DNA of 64,000 nt from Alkalihalobacterium elongatum. Lineage in GTDB: Bacteria > Bacillota > Bacilli > Bacillales > Bacillaceae_F. Of this stretch, positions 62,036 through 64,000 are shown piece by piece (position 1 is the stretch's first letter; every line of letters starts with the position of its first letter). The notes beneath the pieces are model-generated. The model made no database searches and had not been told where the DNA came from. It worked only from the letters and a program-made list of their open reading frames with translations. A program made the translations under genes and the position numbers. The stretch spans positions 1 to 64,000 of the forward strand of contig NZ_WMKZ01000001.1 of assembly GCF_019024285.1 (NCBI RefSeq). The letters run 5' to 3'.

Positions 62036-62825
62036 GATTAATCCTCCCCTTGTATTGAAATGAGGCGGAGACTGTCCCTAGATGAGCAAATTCTGCTGTG
62101 AATGTATCACCATCTTCAATAGGAACCGCTTTGGATAGTGCACCTGATAAAATGATTTCCCCTGCTTTTAGCGAAATTCCATAGTTTGCTAGAGCGTTTA
62201 CTAACCAAGCTACCGAACGGACTGGATTCCCCATTACAGCCGCACCTGCAGCGGAATCTAAGTATTTACCATTCTGATAGACGACCATGCCAATATGTTG
62301 AAGATCTACTTCTTCAAGATGAGTCGGTTTTCCACCAATCACAACTCTAGAAGAGGATCCGTTATCAGCAACTGTATCTTCAAAGCGAATGTTCCAGTCT
62401 TGAATTCTACTATCAATCACTTCAAAGGCTGGTGCGATATATTCGGTTGCATTAATAACATCAGTTGGAGTGATGCCTGGTCCGATCAAATCTTTTTTTA
62501 AAACAAACGCAATTTCAAATTCTAATTTCGGTTGAATGAGGTCGTCTAAAGATACCGTGTCCCCATCGACATACACCATATCATCAAGTAGATGTCCGTA
62601 ATCAGGTTCATTAACATTGAACATCTCCTGCATCACTTTACTTGTTAATCCAATTTTTTTCCCAATGATAACAGCGCCATTTTTCACTTTTTCTTCAATT
62701 TGCTGTTGTTGAATGTAATAAGCCTCTTCAACCGATATATCTGGGAATATCTCCGTTATCGGTTCAATTGGTACTCTCGTTTTTTCCGCTTCTAGTAAAC
62801 GACTTGCTATATCTTGTATATTCAA
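62022..62825 (-). CDS. dmpE: 2-Oxopent-4-enoate hydratase
   Basis: 267 residues. [72 protein letters not shown] favours hydratase over decarboxylase. Adds water to 2-oxopent-4-enoate. TTG start, weak site. About 60% similar in layout to the dmpH gene, so the two arose by duplication (visual estimate of resemblance only). Confidence 0.9.
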   Translation of the reverse strand: MNIQDIASRLLEAEKTRVPIEPITEIFPDISVEEAYYIQQQQIEEKVKNGAVIIGKKIGLTSKVMQEMFNVNEPDYGHLLDDMVYVDGDTVSLDDLIQPKLEFEIAFVLKKDLIGPGITPTDVINATEYIAPAFEVIDSRIQDWNIRFEDTVADNGSSSRVVIGGKPTHLEEVDLQHIGMVVYQNGKYLDSAAGAAVMGNPVRSVAWLVNALANYGISLKAGEIILSGALSKAVPIEDGDTFTAEFAHLGTVSASFQYKGRINREKK

Positions 62826-62855
62826 AGTTTCACCAACTTTCTATTAATATGGTCC

Positions 62856-63332
62856 TTATAATATTTTCTCTTCTACGAGTAATTGACGGTATTTCCCACC
62901 AAAATATAAGAGAGGTTCACCATCTTCTACCTGGATATCCGTCACTTTCCCAATAAAAAGGGTGTGATCTCCTTCGATATGCTCGGCAATCACTTCACAC
63001 GTAACTTGCACGAGCGCTCCATTTAATACTGGTAAATCACTTAATCGGTCGAAAGCTACTTCTTTTTTCTCTTTGATCTGTCCAGCAAATATCATCGATA
63101 ATTCTTGTTGATCAGCGGCTAAAATATTCACTGCATACTTTTGACTCTTTCTTATTCTTTCTAGCATTTGTGCTCGTTCATCTATTGAAATAACGACAAG
63201 CTTTGGGTCTAACGATACCGACATAAAGGCGTTCGCGGTCATCCCATGTACTTCGCCATCTACATCTGTTGTAATAATTGTGACTCCTGTCGCAAATTTC
63301 CCCATCGCATTTCGAAATTGCTTTGCTTCCAT
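62856..63332 (-). CDS. Flavin reductase (HpaC/PheA2-like)
   Basis: 158 residues. FRNAMGKFATGVTIITT start, GMTANAFMSVSLDPKLVVISI, and the FFGGKYRQL-type end (LLYFGGKYRQLLVEE). Supplies reduced flavin to a two-component monooxygenase. GGGGGAAC site. The partner monooxygenase is not in the window and is expected beyond the right edge. Confidence 0.92.
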   Translation of the reverse strand: MEAKQFRNAMGKFATGVTIITTDVDGEVHGMTANAFMSVSLDPKLVVISIDERAQMLERIRKSQKYAVNILAADQQELSMIFAGQIKEKKEVAFDRLSDLPVLNGALVQVTCEVIAEHIEGDHTLFIGKVTDIQVEDGEPLLYFGGKYRQLLVEEKIL

Positions 63333-63440
63333 GATCCGTTCCCCCTATTGTTCGCCGCATTTGGCGACACTATGATTTTAGGTAAGACATAGCTTAATAA
63401 AAGAGTTAATTACGAATAGTCCAGTTGATAGCATGGTAGA

Positions 63441-63974
63441 CTAGCCATTTAGAAGTGCTTCAACTTCTTCATTTTCCCCGTTTAATAGCATTTCACGTAT
63501 TCGTGTAGAAGAAATAACTCTGCCTTTTTCACAGCAAATTTTTTCAATGACCTTTACTTGAAATACTCTCTTTAGATCTTCTATTCCGCCGTTGCGACCC
63601 TTTCCAAATCGAAAATCGTCTCCAACAATTATTTCTTTCGGATTTAGTGCAAAAAGTTCATTAATGAATTGATCGACACTTCGGTTCAAATAGTGGTAAT
63701 CAAAACGGGCAACAACAACATGGTCGACGCCGAGTAAACTTATCTTTTCGATTTTTTCTTTTATTGAAGTGAGTTGTTTTGTGTTATTAAAATAAACCCG
63801 TGGCGGTGGGTCAAACGTATAAACAACACTAGGAATTTTTAGGAGTAAGCTTTTTTCAATCATTTTACGAATAACCGCTTGATGCCCGAGGTGGACGCCA
63901 TCAAAGGCACCAATCGCGACAATAGATGCATTTAATGAAAGTGTTTCAGCTTGATGGATGTGCACAATTTTCAC
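63441..63974 (-). CDS. Stand-alone FMN adenylyltransferase (FAD synthetase domain)
   Basis: 177 residues, only the N-terminal half of RibF. Nucleotidyltransferase motifs: AIGAFDGVHLGHQAVI, YTFDPPPRVYF, VGDDFRFGKGRNGG and ISSTRIREML. It stops at the boundary (ALLNG) where the riboflavin kinase domain would begin. Would convert FMN to FAD, matching an operon with a flavin reductase. GTG start with a weak site. The operon continues past 64000. Confidence 0.88.
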   Translation of the reverse strand: MKIVHIHQAETLSLNASIVAIGAFDGVHLGHQAVIRKMIEKSLLLKIPSVVYTFDPPPRVYFNNTKQLTSIKEKIEKISLLGVDHVVVARFDYHYLNRSVDQFINELFALNPKEIIVGDDFRFGKGRNGGIEDLKRVFQVKVIEKICCEKGRVISSTRIREMLLNGENEEVEALLNG

Positions 63975-64000
63975 CCACTTTCCATGTAGCTTTTGAATTT

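Overview
The window is AT-rich chromosomal DNA of an aerobic, endospore-forming Bacillaceae (Bacillota). Evidence is the Bacillus-type gene content: a Ger(x)C germination lipoprotein, a DUF3231 protein, a DUF421/YetF protein, DUF1540, a YwaD-type aminopeptidase, LTA synthase, three ECF sigma/anti-sigma sets, T-box and ZTP RNAs, strong AGGAGG ribosome sites and frequent TTG/GTG starts. I saw no rRNA, tRNA, CRISPR array, intact transposase or prophage. Most genes lie on the minus strand.

Layout. 0-9 kb: truncated haemoglobin, SDR-like protein, signal peptidase I, a lipoprotein gene broken by a palindromic repeat plus a frameshift, several unknown proteins, isochorismatase-like hydrolase, two GNATs and a thioredoxin-like lipoprotein. 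9-17 kb: orphan gerC, NTF2-like protein, two HAD hydrolases, a Crp/Fnr regulator flanked by an OsmC gene and a divergent TusA-like gene with matching operators, nagAB, a NERD nuclease-like protein. 17-24 kb: DoxX plus LigB-type dioxygenase, XRE-cupin regulator, PspC, SDR, secreted M28 aminopeptidase, NUDIX. 24-33 kb: two ECF sigma operons (one with an 8-TM YcdB-like membrane protein and two zinc-finger anti-sigma candidates), ferritin-cupin fusion, an OmpA-type lipoprotein with a partner, DUF421. 33-39 kb: DUF3231, SDR, small Cys- and Gly-rich proteins, beta-lactamase-fold hydrolase, VOC protein. 39-44 kb: LTA synthase behind a yybP-ykoY (Mn2+) riboswitch, an NAD(P)-binding protein, a GNAT behind an arginine-type T-box, an Old Yellow Enzyme. 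44-57 kb: membrane proteins, LVIVD secreted protein, a third ECF sigma operon, serA behind a ZTP riboswitch, DUF1540, a triple OB-like protein. 57-64 kb: a catechol meta-cleavage lower pathway (order E-F-G-H-I-C) with a flavin reductase and a stand-alone FMN adenylyltransferase; the operon runs off the right edge, so the monooxygenase and ring-cleavage enzyme are expected there.

The strongest signals are regulatory RNAs on unexpected targets. An Arg-specifier T-box (codon CGC, UGGC matching a G discriminator) controls a lone GNAT acetyltransferase. An Mn2+ riboswitch, whose pairing logic predicts ON with metal, precedes an LTA synthase, itself a Mn2+ enzyme. A Crp/Fnr protein has near-identical palindromes centred about 41-43 bp before the predicted starts of the OsmC-like and TusA-like genes, suggesting a small thiol/sulfur regulon. 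Several gene edges are moulded by GGGGTCTGACCCC-type palindromes. All functional calls come from reading sequence by eye; no searches or folding programs were run.
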